64,000 nucleotides of DNA from Symsagittifera roscoffensis (GCF_963678635.1 NC_087063.1:81017574-81081573); one strand, 5' to 3'; numbered from the stretch's first letter, positions 45,469-57,588 are shown. Made by a program: numbers and translations. The notes: a model not told the origin generated them from the sequence alone.

Positions 45469-47049
45469 TATAAATTTTGTACGACATTCTTTGATACTGT
45501 CCAAAATTTATAGATAGGTTTTCAATATTTTTTCCCAAGAACTATTCGATATGAATAAGGGGACAGTCGAAACATTCATGAATTTGCCTTGGTATACGAG
45601 CAGTCTTGTTTCGATTATCAATAGTTTTTCCTATGCGCTGTTTACCACAAATCTAGTCCACAAATCTAGCTTGCCGATTAAACATAAAACTTAGTGAGAT
45701 ATGTTGTTGCTGAGATAAGGGATACATGAATACCAGGATTGTATTGAGACAGGGAAAAGATATGTGAAAAAATCAGGCTTTGTATTTAGAAAAGGATGAA
45801 GCTTCATTTGTATTATGATATGGAATAACATCTATTAGTACTTTTCAGGTTTATTGGCGCGTAGTACTTTATCGGCGCGCAACTTTTCCAAGACAGCACT
45901 TTTTACAATCCTATGCTGTGAGATATAAAATGCGTTGTCTTGAACAGAGTTTTTTGTCAAATGAAATTACGCTACAGCTATCTGTTGAAATCTAGATGAA
46001 ACAATAATGTTCGTATCAGGGCGGAGCTTTGTATGTCCCGACTGCCTTTTAAGGTCTATGGAGTAGTAATTACATGAAAAAAATATAAAAGTTAAATATA
46101 ATATAAAAAAAATTATGTTTTTTAAAAATTTGATATTCTTTTTGTGTAAATCATTCCCCCACACGCCATATAAAGTACAAAAAGAGAGATTTCGCTCCTT
46201 TTAACAAATCAATTATGACAAGTAAGCTTCTTTCAACCAATTTGGAACGATTTCTACGATGGATTAAATCTCTGCTTGCACCTTAAAAGCGCAAAACATA
46301 TCGCGCATTGATTGTCCCAAATTGGCCAAAATGGTAAGCTTTAAACCCCGCTAATTTTACGAAAAATGATCACAGGTGAAATATATATTTTTTCAAATTT
46401 AAGCTCAGAACAACAATACTTTTCGAGATATAAAAAAAACCGTCAAAAATGGCTAGTTAAAAAGTCGAAATTTTTCTGAAGAAAAAACCCGCCCGAGCAC
46501 AATTATTCCGTTACTTTCGTTACGAAAGTTGAAACAATAAATCACTACACAAGGTAGATTTTTACCTCGATTTAAACTTTGATTCTAGAAACGTACACAA
46601 GATTTGAAAAAAGATTAGCAAGCATCCACTGAAACAGCAAAAAAATACAGATTGATGAAGATCCTGTTAAAAGATGAAAACAAGACTTTTCAAGAAATCA
46701 ACTTCTCGAATCAGTGACTATCCGAGCCAAGAAAAAATTCCAAATCTCAACAGCGAGAAAATCAGTTCTGTTCATTTTTTCCTTTGCAAAAAATGAAATT
46801 TCTAAAGCGGCAGAACTCCAACTCCTAGCATTTTTGCTCGTGAACTATTGGTGACATTTGATTACCCATATGAGCCCCATTACCGATTGAGCGTGTATAA
46901 GTGTACTAAATTTTGGTTCTAAAATATTTTTATTTAAAATTACGTTTGGTTATTAACTGTTGAAAGTTTGCCCACAGTTGTTGTTGTCGCTCCCTCCGAT
47001 GAAGCTATATGTACTACAAATACCAAAATGATCATCACTGCATTTAAAT

Positions 47050-47479
47050 CAGGGGCGGGTTTAAGGGATGGCGTAAGTTTACAGGATGGCCTAATCATAT
47101 CCAGGGCGGGTTTATTAGGTGTCCCCCCTCAGTGGTTCTATCCCCTCGCCACCCAAAAAGATCCTATTTCGACCAAAGTCCCAAAACATTTTCTTAGAAG
47201 ATCTTTTAGCGCCAATATGTACTAATTTTGAGATTAAAATGGTCACCGAAAATAATTTAATTTCTTAGTCAAACATCTCAAAAAAGCTTCTAAAACGTTT
47301 TTTTTTTTGCCTTTTTAAAGTTTTGCTCGCGGTGCAGACCATTTGAACAAAAAGCGTCTTTATAGTGATTCGGGAGAACTCGGAATTTCAATTTGATCGC
47401 CCTAAAAAAGAAAGGTTGACAAAATTTTTGTAAGTTTTATAAACATGCCCCCTCGAGAAAACTGTGGATCCGCCCCTAG
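47050..47479 (+). mobile_element. hAT-type MITE, 430 bp, with an internal repeated end
   Basis: The element starts CAGGGGCGGGTTTAAGG and ends GTGGATCCGCCCCTAG. The flanks ATTTAAAT (47042-47049) and ATTTAACT (47480-47487) match at seven of eight positions. A second CCAGGGCGGGTTTATTAGG at 47101 repeats the left end inside the element, suggesting an internal duplication or nested end. Inverted relative to 42250 but with the same landmarks (CGGGAGAACTCGG, AATTTGATCGCCC). Confidence 0.8.
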
Positions 47480-47929
47480 ATTTAACTTCATCATATCCAA
47501 ATACCATTAACCGATGGACGGGATCTCAAAACAATTAGCTAGTTATTGACCACTTTGCACGCGATATAAAATAGTTTATAGTATTGCCCTTAATTCTGCT
47601 TTACACGCCTGTATATTATTTTCTCATGACAACATGAAATTTTATGGGAGCGCGCCAAAAAACGGCATCTTCAAAAATTTACTTTAGGCACAAAAATTTT
47701 CGTCAACGTAGGGTTTTTAGACTGTTCTGGGAGTGATCGGAATATGAACCACTCCCAAACGAGGTAATTATACATGCGCCCCTGATTCATTTGCAGATTT
47801 CCTGAATCCTTAGTTTTAAGACAACAGTTTTGTAGGTGATTAAACGTTGAATTGCTACTTATCAGGGATAGAAATTCTCCTTTAGTTCGATATTAGTGTA
47901 ATTGAAAAGATTCGTCATAATTCTTTTAC

Positions 47930-48372
47930 CTTTGTATGTTCACTTGTCTTGTGATCAATAACGCCACCCGATAGATAAAAATCCAGAAAAGTGACAAGAG
48001 GCATCAAAATACACAAGAATATAACAACCGAGTAAGCCTTCATTCGGTTTGAGAACCTCATCAAAGAGGGCGCGTCAGCTCCTCGACAAATCAAAATATA
48101 GCGCTCAATAGCCAATGCCAAGATTAGAACCAGTTGAGTCCAGTAATTTGTGAAATCAGGGATCAAACGAAAGCTGCGTATCAAATAATCGAACTTGAAG
48201 TACGTGTCAATACTTTTCATGTCCCAGTGTTTGTCTTGAAAGAGTTGTCTACCTTCGATTAAAAAAAAGCTTAGAAGATTTTTTTGATTTTCGAAAGCTT
48301 GATACACTTTACAATTACACATTATGGCACTTACCAATATATTATACCGGGGTTGCGCTTTCAACTTTGAGG
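47930..48372 (-). CDS. GPCR exon with TM2-TM4, ERY motif
   Basis: This exon starts after the minus-strand acceptor GACTTCAAG (CT at 48373-48374) and ends at AAG|GTAAAAG (47930). The protein shows NILVSAIMCNC (probable TM2), then FTNYWTQLVLILALAIERY (TM3 ending in the E/DRY motif at 48098-48106) and ILICRGADAPS. SVVIFLCILMPLVTFLDFYL is TM4. It resembles class A receptors, but the cysteine normally 25 residues before the ERY arginine is replaced by arginine. A GTAAGT donor-like word in the frame at 48329-48335 could give an alternative splice. The TM1 exon upstream is not found. Ligand unknown. Confidence 0.7.
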
Positions 48373-48799
48373 CTTGAAGTCAATCAAAAAAAATTTTTCA
48401 CAAAAAAAATTTCTCATGAATTGCACATTTTAAAAGATCTTCAAAAAATGTTGCTCTTCCATTATATTCTTTGAGCTTTTTTGAAGCAATATGAAGCGAA
48501 ACAAAGAAATTGTAGATTTGTAGAAATCATAAGTCTAAAAACTATAGATTTGTGGAAAAATGCTTGTTAAACATTTCCATTTTGGCTGGGGAAAATGCTA
48601 TTCATACGATTCGCTTAATAGAAAAATTTCTAATTCTGCTACTGTCATACATTTTCTAGCTATGAATTGATAGTGAATTGTGTAACAAACTTTTTCCATA
48701 AACGAAAATTGTTTGAAATATGAGAATCAATTTCTCTTTAAATTGGGCCTTTCTGAAAAAAAAAGTGTTTTGTATCATACATGCTATTTTAAAAGCCAA

Positions 48800-48945
48800 A
48801 ATTTGATCGACAAGCAAAATTTCACACCGAGCACAAATCTTTCATACTTTTTTCACCATCAAAATAACCATCAAAGTGGTTATTTTAATGGTGAAAAAAG
48901 TATGAAATAATTGTGCTCGGTGTGGTTTTTGGCTTGTCAAACTAA
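48800..48945. mobile_element. ~145-bp hairpin (fold-back MITE)
   Basis: CACACCGAGCACAA at 48823-48836 pairs with TTGTGCTCGGTGTG at 48911-48924. The central ACTTTTTTCACCAT...ATGGTGAAAAAAGT and the flanking AAGCCAAAA/TTTTTGGCTT extend the arms, so almost the whole element is one stem with a tiny loop near 48873. A CTCGGTGTG word near 44441 may be an end of a relative. The plus frame at 48713-48910 is a by-product. Confidence 0.75.
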
Positions 48946-49789
48946 TTTAAACAAGCAGGATTACCTCAACATTGGAAATGCTATAGGATTATTGAAGCAC
49001 TGATCTACACTGATTTGGTTTATTTCTAATATTTGCAGCTTTTCGTCCTCATTATATAAAGGGTGTTTTTTTCTAATGGTGAAAACAGAATAGGTCTTAA
49101 AAACTTTCTATTCTTTTCGGATTTCCTTACGACTCAATAACTTTGAATCGAAACTATTTTGACGTATTTGCAGTTTTTCAGAAATGAAAAATCTTTGAAA
49201 CAAAAAATTATAAAATTTTGATCATTTCAATTTTTTGTTTCGTTAAATCCTCCAATACGCAACATATTCATCTCGAAATTAGTTGGAACTAAAAAATTGG
49301 CTTAAAACAAACCAGCAAGATTTTTTTTGGCCACACACACGCTATGTTTTTTTAATAATCTGATAACTAGCGTGCATAAGTTATTCCGAAAACCCAAAAT
49401 CCACACTTTTTATAACAAAAAACGATTTCCAATGAAACGTTTTTAATTTAGAGCTAGGTATATCTTTATGTTTCAGATCGTATGAGAATTCGTCGTCGAA
49501 AATGGCCCAGCAATTAATCGACATCAGCCTGAATAAATATGCTCCAAGCAAAAAAGTGGAACCAATATTTTGGTTGTATCAAATGCGAAAATTCAATTGA
49601 ATAAAAACAAAAATTCAATTGAATAAAAATTTTCTGCTTCAATAGATTCACAAGTCAATACCTTTCAATAGATTCAATAGATTCACAAGTCTATTTTCGT
49701 TCTGAAACAAAAACCAAATTGGATTTTTCTTTTGCTTATGAAATAATCACTGAATATATATTGAGTGTTTATTTAACGTTGCCAAACTT
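48946..49789. other. AT-rich sequence without a recognisable gene
   Basis: Only small local repeats are visible: AAAATTCAATTGAATAAAAA twice at 49589-49628, and TTCAATAGATTCACAAGTC words at 49640-49693. Confidence 0.4.
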
Positions 49790-50110
49790 TCAGATAAAAT
49801 TTTGGATTTCCTGGATATCCTGGAACGGTTCTTAGTAGGTGTCCAGGCCTAGTTTTTCATGTTTTTTCTTTGTCTTAAAAAAGATAGCGTTGTTTTTTCT
49901 TACGTCGATAAGCTAAGATCAAGCACCAAAGATTAGGAGATGTTTTTTTTATTTAAAATTTTTTAAAAAACTTTGAATTCCTGCCAGGGTTCCTAGACGG
50001 CTCCCTCCAGGAACACCAGGCTTGCCGAAGACCATTTAGGTTCGTGGCAGGAAGTCTAAGGTTGTACCCTCTCTAGGCAAGAAATAATCTTATACTATTC
50101 AGTTTTGTAC
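49790..50110. repeat. Dispersed repeat B, copy 2
   Basis: Second copy of the segment at 41820-42060, sharing GATTTCCTGGATATCCTGGAA, TAGTAGGTGTCCA, CCTGCCAGGGTTCCTA and a distal GGCAGGAAGTCTAAG. It is about 80 bp longer because of insertions in the middle. Confidence 0.5.
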
Positions 50111-51679
50111 CAAGTTTTGTGAAAAGCCATCAATTGGTTTTATGTTTTCGAAACTTGCTTAGGTTCGTTATTAGCCCGAGCTTAAACGTTTTTTTGAGGG
50201 TAGGCTCGTGTTTTACAATTTGAAAATTAATTTCAAAGCTGCATTGGAACGTTTCGATGTTAATCTAACAATTGTTTTTAGTTAGTTGCAATATTCATTG
50301 TTTTGTTTGATAGGCAGTTGATACTCTTCTGAGTTCTTTGCACTGCTGTTAGTTTATGTCACGAGATCTCTAGTTTATATCAATCTTGGTGTAAATATCC
50401 AGTTAAAATATCCAGTTTATCCCGATAAGCAGTTACCGCAATGCTATCTTGAATACAAATTGAAGTTAATAGTTTTTAACATTTGAAAAATTAGCCATAT
50501 ATTTGTATGTTTTAAAATTAGAAGGCCCGATTTTCTCAAGATTTTTTTACTTATTTCTCTGAGTCAGTTGTAATTCTGGGTTGTGATTTTCGATTGAGAC
50601 GGTTCATATACATCTTTTCTGCCTCGGCCAAACTTTTATGTGTTTTGAAATATTTGAACTATCAACTCAGATTCTAATTGAATGTAAACCATTAGTTTCT
50701 GCTTTTCAGGAATTATTTCAAAGAGGCAGATGATCAGAATAAAAAAAACAAGTGTTTTTGAAATTCTTAAGGCGGCAGAGAACATTGACTGTGCGCAATA
50801 GGTCATTATGGACTTGGAACTTGACTTGAAATTGCTGTTCGACCTCAGATTTTCACGTTATTGTTCCACCTACTATCAAAAGAAAAGACGAAATATTTGC
50901 GCATTGGGTGGTTTTTTATCCAGATTTTTTCAATAGCCATTCTTAGCAAATTTTTTTTACCGCATCGAAGAAATGTTTGTCGGACGTCAAACTTAAAGAA
51001 AATTTAACTTGTTATCAATTTTTGTAAAGTTATTTGGGTTTGAAGGTGTACAAAAAATACGGATTAGAAAAAATTTCAAAATGAACGGGAGTTTGCTTTT
51101 CGTTCTAATTAATACGTTGCATTATGTCAACTATATTGTTTTGTACTTTAAATAGCCGGGGGGTTGATTTTTTTATTATTCATCTTTTTAGTTTACTTTT
51201 TTCCCTAAAAAATTAACACAATATCATGGACGTTAAAAAGCAGTAGGAACAACCAGAGCGTCGCTTTGATAGAGCAGTCTTGTTGTTTTGAGGCGTTAAA
51301 AAAATAAGTGATTTAGACCCGGGAGTGTTGCTGCGACCGGTTTTTGATTCTTTCTACTATAGGGCTTCCAATTTGTTTTTAGAACCATATAATAGAAACT
51401 TATATAATGTTTAAGACACCGAGAGAAAGTATAGCTAATCAAAAATTAGTCTTTTACTTTGTTTTGATATACATAACGCAACCGGGGATAGATTGGTTGC
51501 AGGTTGCGGCATGTTTTTTTTACCGCAAAAATTTTTCAGAATTTTTTAAAAGCAACCTAAATTGGTTCCCCCAGTTGTCTAGAATTGAAATACATTGATT
51601 ACAAAAACTCTTGTTTGTGGTTGATGCACATGCTGACAACATGCAACCAATCAACAATCAACCTGTACACCAATTTATC
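50111..51679. other. AT-rich sequence without a recognisable gene
   Basis: No conserved coding, RNA or repeat structure is apparent. The open frame 51407-51598 (plus) shows no domain. Confidence 0.35.
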
Positions 51680-51950
51680 ACTTTACCTGTGATCATTTTT
51701 GATCTAGGTGTGATCATGTTTTTGTCAGATATAACTAGATATGGTTCAGGTAAGATCATGTATTAGCAGGCATGATCATGTCTGGTCCAGGATTGATCAT
51801 GTTAAGTCAGGTATGATCATTTCTGCTTCAGGTCTGATCACGTAAATTCAGACATGAATATGTCTGGTCCAGGTATGATCAGGCCTGTCCCAAGTGTACT
51901 TCAGATCTGATCATATCTGACTCAAGATCTAACTTGTCCTATGTTTCAGA
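51680..51950. repeat. Degenerate TGATCATG minisatellite
   Basis: About ten irregular copies of a 20-30-bp unit with core TCAGGTATGATCATGTCTGG occur here. GATCAT is itself palindromic. No coding content; the minus frame at 51939-52157 begins inside its right end and shows no domain. Confidence 0.65.
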
Positions 51951-52482
51951 CAGGTACAGGGAAAAAGGAGACATGCCACAGGACTGATACAGATATGAAA
52001 TTTTTATGAAATTCCGATGTCCAGATTTAAGTGTAACTACAAATTTCAGTACGGGAAGCCACATTTTGAGAGCGATTTCTTTTTGTTCCCAGGCTGGAGT
52101 GACATTAGAAAAAGGCCGGGCTTTCTTGCTCGTCAGGAGTGAAACTTTATAACTCATTTAGGTTTATTTAGGTGAATTTATGTTCATTTTCTTGTTAAAC
52201 CGATTCCTTGCAATATAGGACAACTCTTTTCAGTACAAAAAAGCTGCTGTCGAGTATTCGAAAACTTGTTGTAGTGGTAGTCATCAAAACTTAGCGCAGT
52301 TTTTATCAATTACAATATCAGTATTATTGTGTTGATCGCGATGTTAGACTTGCTTTTGCAAGTTTTAAATTAGATTCAAGCAACCTATCGAATAATAAAA
52401 TAAATTTTTTTTAAGCAGTCATAAAACACAGGTGCGAAGCCTCAATTTGTGACTACACTGATAGCATAAAGCCAAAGTTTTG

Positions 52483-52505
52483 TAGGGGGGGAGGGGGGGG
52501 GGGGT
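52483..52505 (+). other. G-run with quadruplex potential
   Basis: GTAGGGGGGGAGGGGGGGGG followed by further G gives a run of about 20 guanines with a single A. It could form a G-quadruplex on the plus strand and is also a place where assembly length is unreliable. Confidence 0.6.
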
Positions 52506-52829
52506 AAATGGTGATAAGGTTATACGTAATCTCCTCTCATTCGAAAGATCGGAGGCTCAAAGCCAATATGAATGGTGTTTTTTGTTTGAGAGTCAGCCAA
52601 CATTGAGCAAACAATTAACCAAAATGTAATTCTTAACCAGTAGCACAACAGCGTTTTTCCGTAATGAGCTGGAGCACTAATTAATTGGTCATAATTATCT
52701 TATCTTTTCAGAAAAAAAAGAATTTCATTTTTTGAGCTCTAAGTTTCATTTTTATTTAAAATTGATCAGTGATAATTAACTGAAATTGTTTCGAAGTACT
52801 TGAGTTTGCTTTGCAAAGATTTAGCTTGC

Positions 52830-55090
52830 ATCAGAGTCGCCCAAAAAATTTTTGCAAGCATGATAACTGCATTCTTAAAGTTTTTTCCAAACCGCAAAAA
52901 AAAATTAGTCAATGAGAGTCGCCGGAAAAACTTTGAAAGCATGTTAACTTCAGTAAACAAATTCCCTTCGAAACAGCAAAAAAAACTGATTAGTTGCCAG
53001 TCACCGGAAAAATTTTGGAAGCATGTTAATTTCAGTATAAAAACTCGATTCGATAAAAAAAAAGAAGAAACTGAGTAATTGCCAGTCACAGGAAACATGA
53101 ATGATAACTTCAGTGTAAAATTTCGAAAAATTTTTGAAAGCATATTAACTTCAGTAAAATAATTCGTTTTGAAATAGCAAAAAAAAACCAGCTGAGTAAT
53201 TGCGAGTCACCCAAAAAAGTTTGAAAGCATATCAACTTCAGAAAAAAATTCGTTTTGAAACAGCAAAAAAACAACAGCTGAGTGATTGTGAATCGCCGCA
53301 AACATGTTTAAAGAAAAATATCTTCAGTGTAAAACTTCCTTTCGAAACATTAAAAAAATAGCGGGCTGCTGAATCAATGCCATTCGATGGAAAAATTTTG
53401 AAACATGTTAGTTTCAGTAAAAAAAAGAACTCGTTTCGAAACAGCAAGAGTCACCGAAAAAAAATCGAAAGCATGATAATTTCAGTAAAAGAATTCGTCT
53501 TGAAACAGCAAAAAAAAACAAAGCTGATTAATTGCGAGTCACCTGAAAAGTTTGAAAGCACGTCAACTTTGGTATATGAACTCATTTGGAAACAACAGAA
53601 GAAACAGCTGAGTGAATGCGAGTCACCGGAAAAAGTTCGAAAGCATGTCAATTTCGTATAAGAATTCATTAAGAAACAACAAAAAAAAACAGCTGAGTGA
53701 TTGTGAATCGACGGAAAAAAAATTTGAAAGCAGGATAACTTGAGTCTAAAAGTTCGAAAGCATGTCAATTTTGTATAAGAATTCATTAAAAAACCACAGA
53801 AAAATGTAGCTGAGTGATTGTGAATCGATGGAAAAAAAATTGAAAGCAGGATATAACTTGAGTCTAAAAGTTGGCATCGAAACAGCAAAATAAAACAGCT
53901 GGCTGAATTATTGCGACCCGACGGAGAAATGTTAAAAGCATGATAATTTTAGTCTAAAAACTCGTTTTGAAACAGCAAAAAAAGTTAGACGAGTAATTGC
54001 GAAACACTAAAATAATTGTGAAAGCAAGATAACTTGAGTGTAAAAATTGGTTTGGAATCAGCGAAAAAATAGCTGGCTGAATCATCGAACATCTGCAAAA
54101 AAAAACCTGAAAGCAAGATGGTTTCAGTCAAAATCTCGTTTGAAACATCAAAAGAAACAGCTATTTTTTGCAAGTCTTCGGAATAATTTTGAAAGCATGT
54201 TAACTTCAGCTGAAAATATTTTTTCGAAACAGCAAAAGAATCAGCTGAGTAATTGCGAGTCACCGGAAAAATGTTGAAAGAATGTTTTCAGCTGGAGTTG
54301 AAATAATGTTGAAAGAATGCTTTTGCTGTTTTCGAAACAGCAAAAAAAAACAACTGAGTCATTGCGAATTGCCGAAAAAATTTGAAAGCATTTTCACTTA
54401 GGAAGAAAATTTTTTTCGAAACAGCAAAATAAACAGATGACTAAAAGCAAATCATCGGAAAATTTTTGAAAGCATGATAACTTAAGTTGAAAATTGGGTT
54501 TCGAAACAGCAGAGTATTTGCCTGTCATCGGAAAACTTTTGAAACCTTGTTAAATTCAGTGTAAAAATTCGTTTCGAAACAGCAAAAGAAACAGATGAGT
54601 GATTGCGAGTCATCGGAAAAAAATTGATAACATGTTAAATTCAGTATAAAAGTTCGTTTCGAAACAGCAAAAGAAACAGATGAGTGATTGCGAGTCACCG
54701 GAAATTTTTTTTGAAGAATGATAAGCTCAATGAAAAAAATTCGTTTCGAAACAGCATAACAATCAGCTTCGTAATTGTGAAACACCGAAACAATTTTGAA
54801 AGCATGATAACTTGAGTGTAAAAATTGGCTTGGAAACAGCAGAAAAAAATTAGCTGGCCGACTCTCCGGAAAACTTTGAAAAAAATGAAAGCATGATGAT
54901 TTCAGTCTAAAACTCGTGTGAAACAGCAAACGAAATAGCTGAGTAAATGCGAGTCACCGGAAAATGTTTCAAGAATGATATCTTTGGTAAACATTTTCGT
55001 TTTGAAACAGCTGAGTCACTGCAAACCGCCGAAAAATTTTGAAAGCATGATAACTCCAGTCTAAAACAGCCGAAAAACACAGCTGAAGCA
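52830..55090. repeat. 2.2-kb tandem array of 82-95-bp units
   Basis: Roughly 26 imperfect copies of a unit of the form GAGTCACCGGAAAAATTTTG, then AAAGCATGATAACTTCAGT, a short variable part, TTCGTTTCGAAACAGCAAAA and ACAGCTGAGTAATTGC. Units such as 52917-52998 are 82 bp long. Open frames on both strands (for example 53451-53888 minus and 53377-53661 plus) are made of repeated residues and are treated as non-genic. Confidence 0.9.
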
Positions 55091-55230
55091 AACTTCTTTT
55101 GAGCCAACTAAGTCACTGGACGTTATGAAAGACCGAAATTTTCTCCAAACTAGTAGAATTCAATCACTTCAACTTGAAAGTTTCTAAATTATGGCTATTT
55201 GTTTAGAAGTTTCAAGATATGTAAAGTAAT

Positions 55231-55640
55231 CAGTGCGGAGTTAGGATGGGCGCGGGGGGGTTGGTTATTTTTCCCGCAGTCCCTCAGGGATTAGACCCCC
55301 TGCCGACCCAAAACGTCCCTCTTGTACTAGTTTGAGATATCTTTTTTTGCCTACCTGAGGGTAAATGTTTTCTAAGGCGCCTTTGGAGCCATTATACGGT
55401 ACTTTGAGTGGGAAGAGTGCGCAAAATAACCATGAGCTTTTGGTCAAAACTTTCCAAAAACTGCTCATAACGTCTTTTTAGCCTGTTTTTTTTGCTAAAT
55501 TTTTCCTGCGCTGTAGAAAATTTGGTTGGAATAAGGTTTTTACAGCGGATTGGGAGATAAACAGTGATAAACATAAAGTCGACAAAATATCTAAAATTTT
55601 TTGAAAGCCCCCTTTTGAGAATATCCATGATAACCCCCTC
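55231..55640 (+). mobile_element. hAT-type MITE, decayed copy
   Basis: It begins CAGTGCGGAGTTAGGATGGG and keeps CAGGGATTAGACCCCCTGCC, GACCCAAAACGTCCCTC and CTGCGCTGTAGAAAATTTGG, landmarks of the 32242/42250 family in inverted order. The right end near 55640 is degenerate and no clear 8-bp duplication is seen. Confidence 0.5.
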
Positions 55641-55750
55641 ATGGTAATTGATTTAGATTGTTTGTGTAATGTTAGAAAGCAAAAAACATTAACTATGCGG
55701 ATTTTAAAATTCTATTGACTCAATGTTTTGTAATTGGGAGACACTAAAAC

Positions 55751-55950
55751 NNNNNNNNNNNNNNNNNNNNNNNNNNNNNNNNNNNNNNNNNNNNNNNNNN
55801 NNNNNNNNNNNNNNNNNNNNNNNNNNNNNNNNNNNNNNNNNNNNNNNNNNNNNNNNNNNNNNNNNNNNNNNNNNNNNNNNNNNNNNNNNNNNNNNNNNNN
55901 NNNNNNNNNNNNNNNNNNNNNNNNNNNNNNNNNNNNNNNNNNNNNNNNNN
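55751..55950. other. Assembly gap (200 N)
   Basis: Exactly 200 N, so a placeholder. The sequence to its right is the start of a repeat that recurs at 59994, so a repeat-induced assembly break is likely. Confidence 1.
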
Positions 55951-56430
55951 ATCTGCGTTTGCTGTGCGGCTTGTTTTGGTTTTATTCATTGTAACGAGTA
56001 AATTGTTAAAGTAACTTGATTTAAAACTGATTAGAAAGAAATGGTTCCGATTGATTGTAAATGTCTGCAAAAGAAAGCGTTGTATCTATTTTAATTTATT
56101 TACAGATGTGCTTTATATCGTGAAGATATTGGTTTTCAGTTTGATTCAAATGGATTAGTATTTTATGCATGTACAACTGATAAAAAATTTAATGGGTGTC
56201 AAAGGTCAACAATGTTTTAAACGTTATTTTTGATACAAGCTATTTGTTTTGAATACAATTTAGATAAACATAGAATACCACGCAAGGTAACGTAAATGTT
56301 TTACACGCCCTCCCTTATTGAACTGATCAAAAACTACATGGCAGGTCTTGAAATTTCTAATTTTAGAAGAAACCAATCCCTATTTTAATCTCTTGAGGCG
56401 TTTTTACAATTCATTTCAGTTTCTTTTCTT
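55951..56430. repeat. Direct repeat, copy 1 (partner 59994-60462)
   Basis: About 480 bp, from ATCTGCGTTTGCTGTGCGGC to CAGTTTCTTTTCTT, recurs at 59994-60462 with scattered substitutions and indels. On minus it encodes the MNKTKTSRTANAD start of an unknown gene and the RKETEMNCKNASRD end of the ATPase frame. Its left edge is the assembly gap. Confidence 0.9.
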
Positions 56431-56860
56431 GGTGATTTGAACAAAATCAAGTGAGTTGTATTCAAATCTATTGTACGTGACTGCCTACTTTGCTGAAAAA
56501 AAGTGTGCTTGACATAAATAACATGAACATTTTTATGTCGGCCTGCTGTAGCTAATTTAACCCAAAAAATTTTCTTTAAAAATTTCTTCACAGGTATCAT
56601 CAAAGACAATCATTCAATCCCGTAACTTATAAACAATTTCAAAGCTGGACAATTGTATTAATTCAATATCAAAATTGTTGTGAGAAAACAAAGGAACGGT
56701 ATTTGGGTTGATCGTGAAGATAAAAACAAAATATCTTGCTATACGATGGATAGCATGTACCTTTGAGAAGCATTTGAAAAATTAAATCAGTTTTGCCAGA
56801 TCCCGAGGGACCTGAAACGGACATAAACAGACGATATTTTGTTAAAATAATCTTATTCAT
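56385..56860 (-). pseudogene. FtsK/HerA-type packaging ATPase of the Polinton family, frameshifted
   Basis: On minus, the first frame (56860-56669) contains MSVSGPSGSGKTDLIFQMLL. GPSGSGKT at 56789-56812 is a Walker A P-loop, followed by IFCFYLHDQPKYRSF. After a frameshift the second frame (56609-56385) has KLATAGRHKNVHVIYVKHTF and QQSRQSRTIDLNTTHLILFK, the downstream conserved block of this ATPase family. The acidic Walker B part falls in the broken stretch (56610-56668) and is not readable in one frame. In Polintons and adenovirus-like elements this enzyme pumps DNA into the capsid. The C-terminal end lies in the direct repeat, where homology to the family stops. Confidence 0.7.
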
Positions 56861-56862
56861 TA

Positions 56863-57149
56863 TTATAACTTGGGATTTGGTAACATGTAACCAACTGTAC
56901 TGGATAATATTGAAAGCAAAATGGTAATCTTGTCACAACTAAGGTTGTAAAATGACAATTTTGAAATAGTAAAAGAAAGCAAAATGAAAATGAAACAGAC
57001 TTGTGCGAAAAAGACAATTTCTGCAGACAGAAGAGAAACATAATTACAAAATTTACAAGATCTGTTTCGTGAGATAGAGAATGTTCGGCACCACCAATGT
57101 CTACAAAGTCGCAATCATTGTTCTCGACAGTGGTTTCATCATTTTCCAT
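56863..57149 (-). other. Open frames upstream of the ATPase P-loop (uncertain)
   Basis: A minus frame starting MENDETTVENNDCDFVDIGG at 57149 has an acidic beginning and then a hydrophobic, cysteine-rich stretch, with an overlapping alternative frame (57114-56863). It lies directly upstream of the ATPase frame and might be its decayed N-terminal region. TTCTGTCTGCAG near 57013-57025 resembles a splice acceptor. No domain is recognised. Confidence 0.25.
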
Positions 57150-57521
57150 GTTTACTGGAAGACTTTTTTTTGCTTATTTGTTTCGAGGTTGATAGTTACA
57201 ACTGCATACCAATCGCCTTTTCTTTCTCTCTAACCTATTGCTGTTTGGTTTGTATTTTATTATATATCTTGCTATGTTATTGTCTGTCAGATGTATCCGA
57301 ACAATGTTTTTACGTTTCCGTTACTGATTTTGTCTAATAACTCTTTTGGTAAATTCTCATCCGTCAAAATCACATTTTGTGTGTGTTTTCTTTCGGCAAA
57401 ATTAATTTTTTTTTAAAATTTGAACTTTCAAACACGACATGTTAGCAACTAGTAATCACACAAGATTAAAAGAAAATGAAAACAATCAAAAAATATATAT
57501 TTAATATAATTCACAAAAATT

Positions 57522-57523
<2 letters not shown>

Positions 57524-57588
<65 letters not shown>

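Larger units (their letters stand above)
43777..47929 (-). other. GPCR intron (4.15 kb) holding two MITEs
   Basis: The intron is bounded by AAG|GTAAAAG at its 5' end and TTTCAG|TTT at its 3' end on the minus strand. It contains a Tc1/mariner-type MITE (44760-45468), a hAT MITE (47050-47479) and otherwise AT-rich sequence, including a CTCGGTGTG word near 44441 that matches the hairpin element at 48800. No other gene is seen within it. Confidence 0.65.

Noticed and set aside
52766-54929. Open frames of up to 145 codons on both strands in the 82-95-bp array
   Set aside because: They consist of repeated residues generated by the tandem unit, overlap on opposite strands and show no domain.
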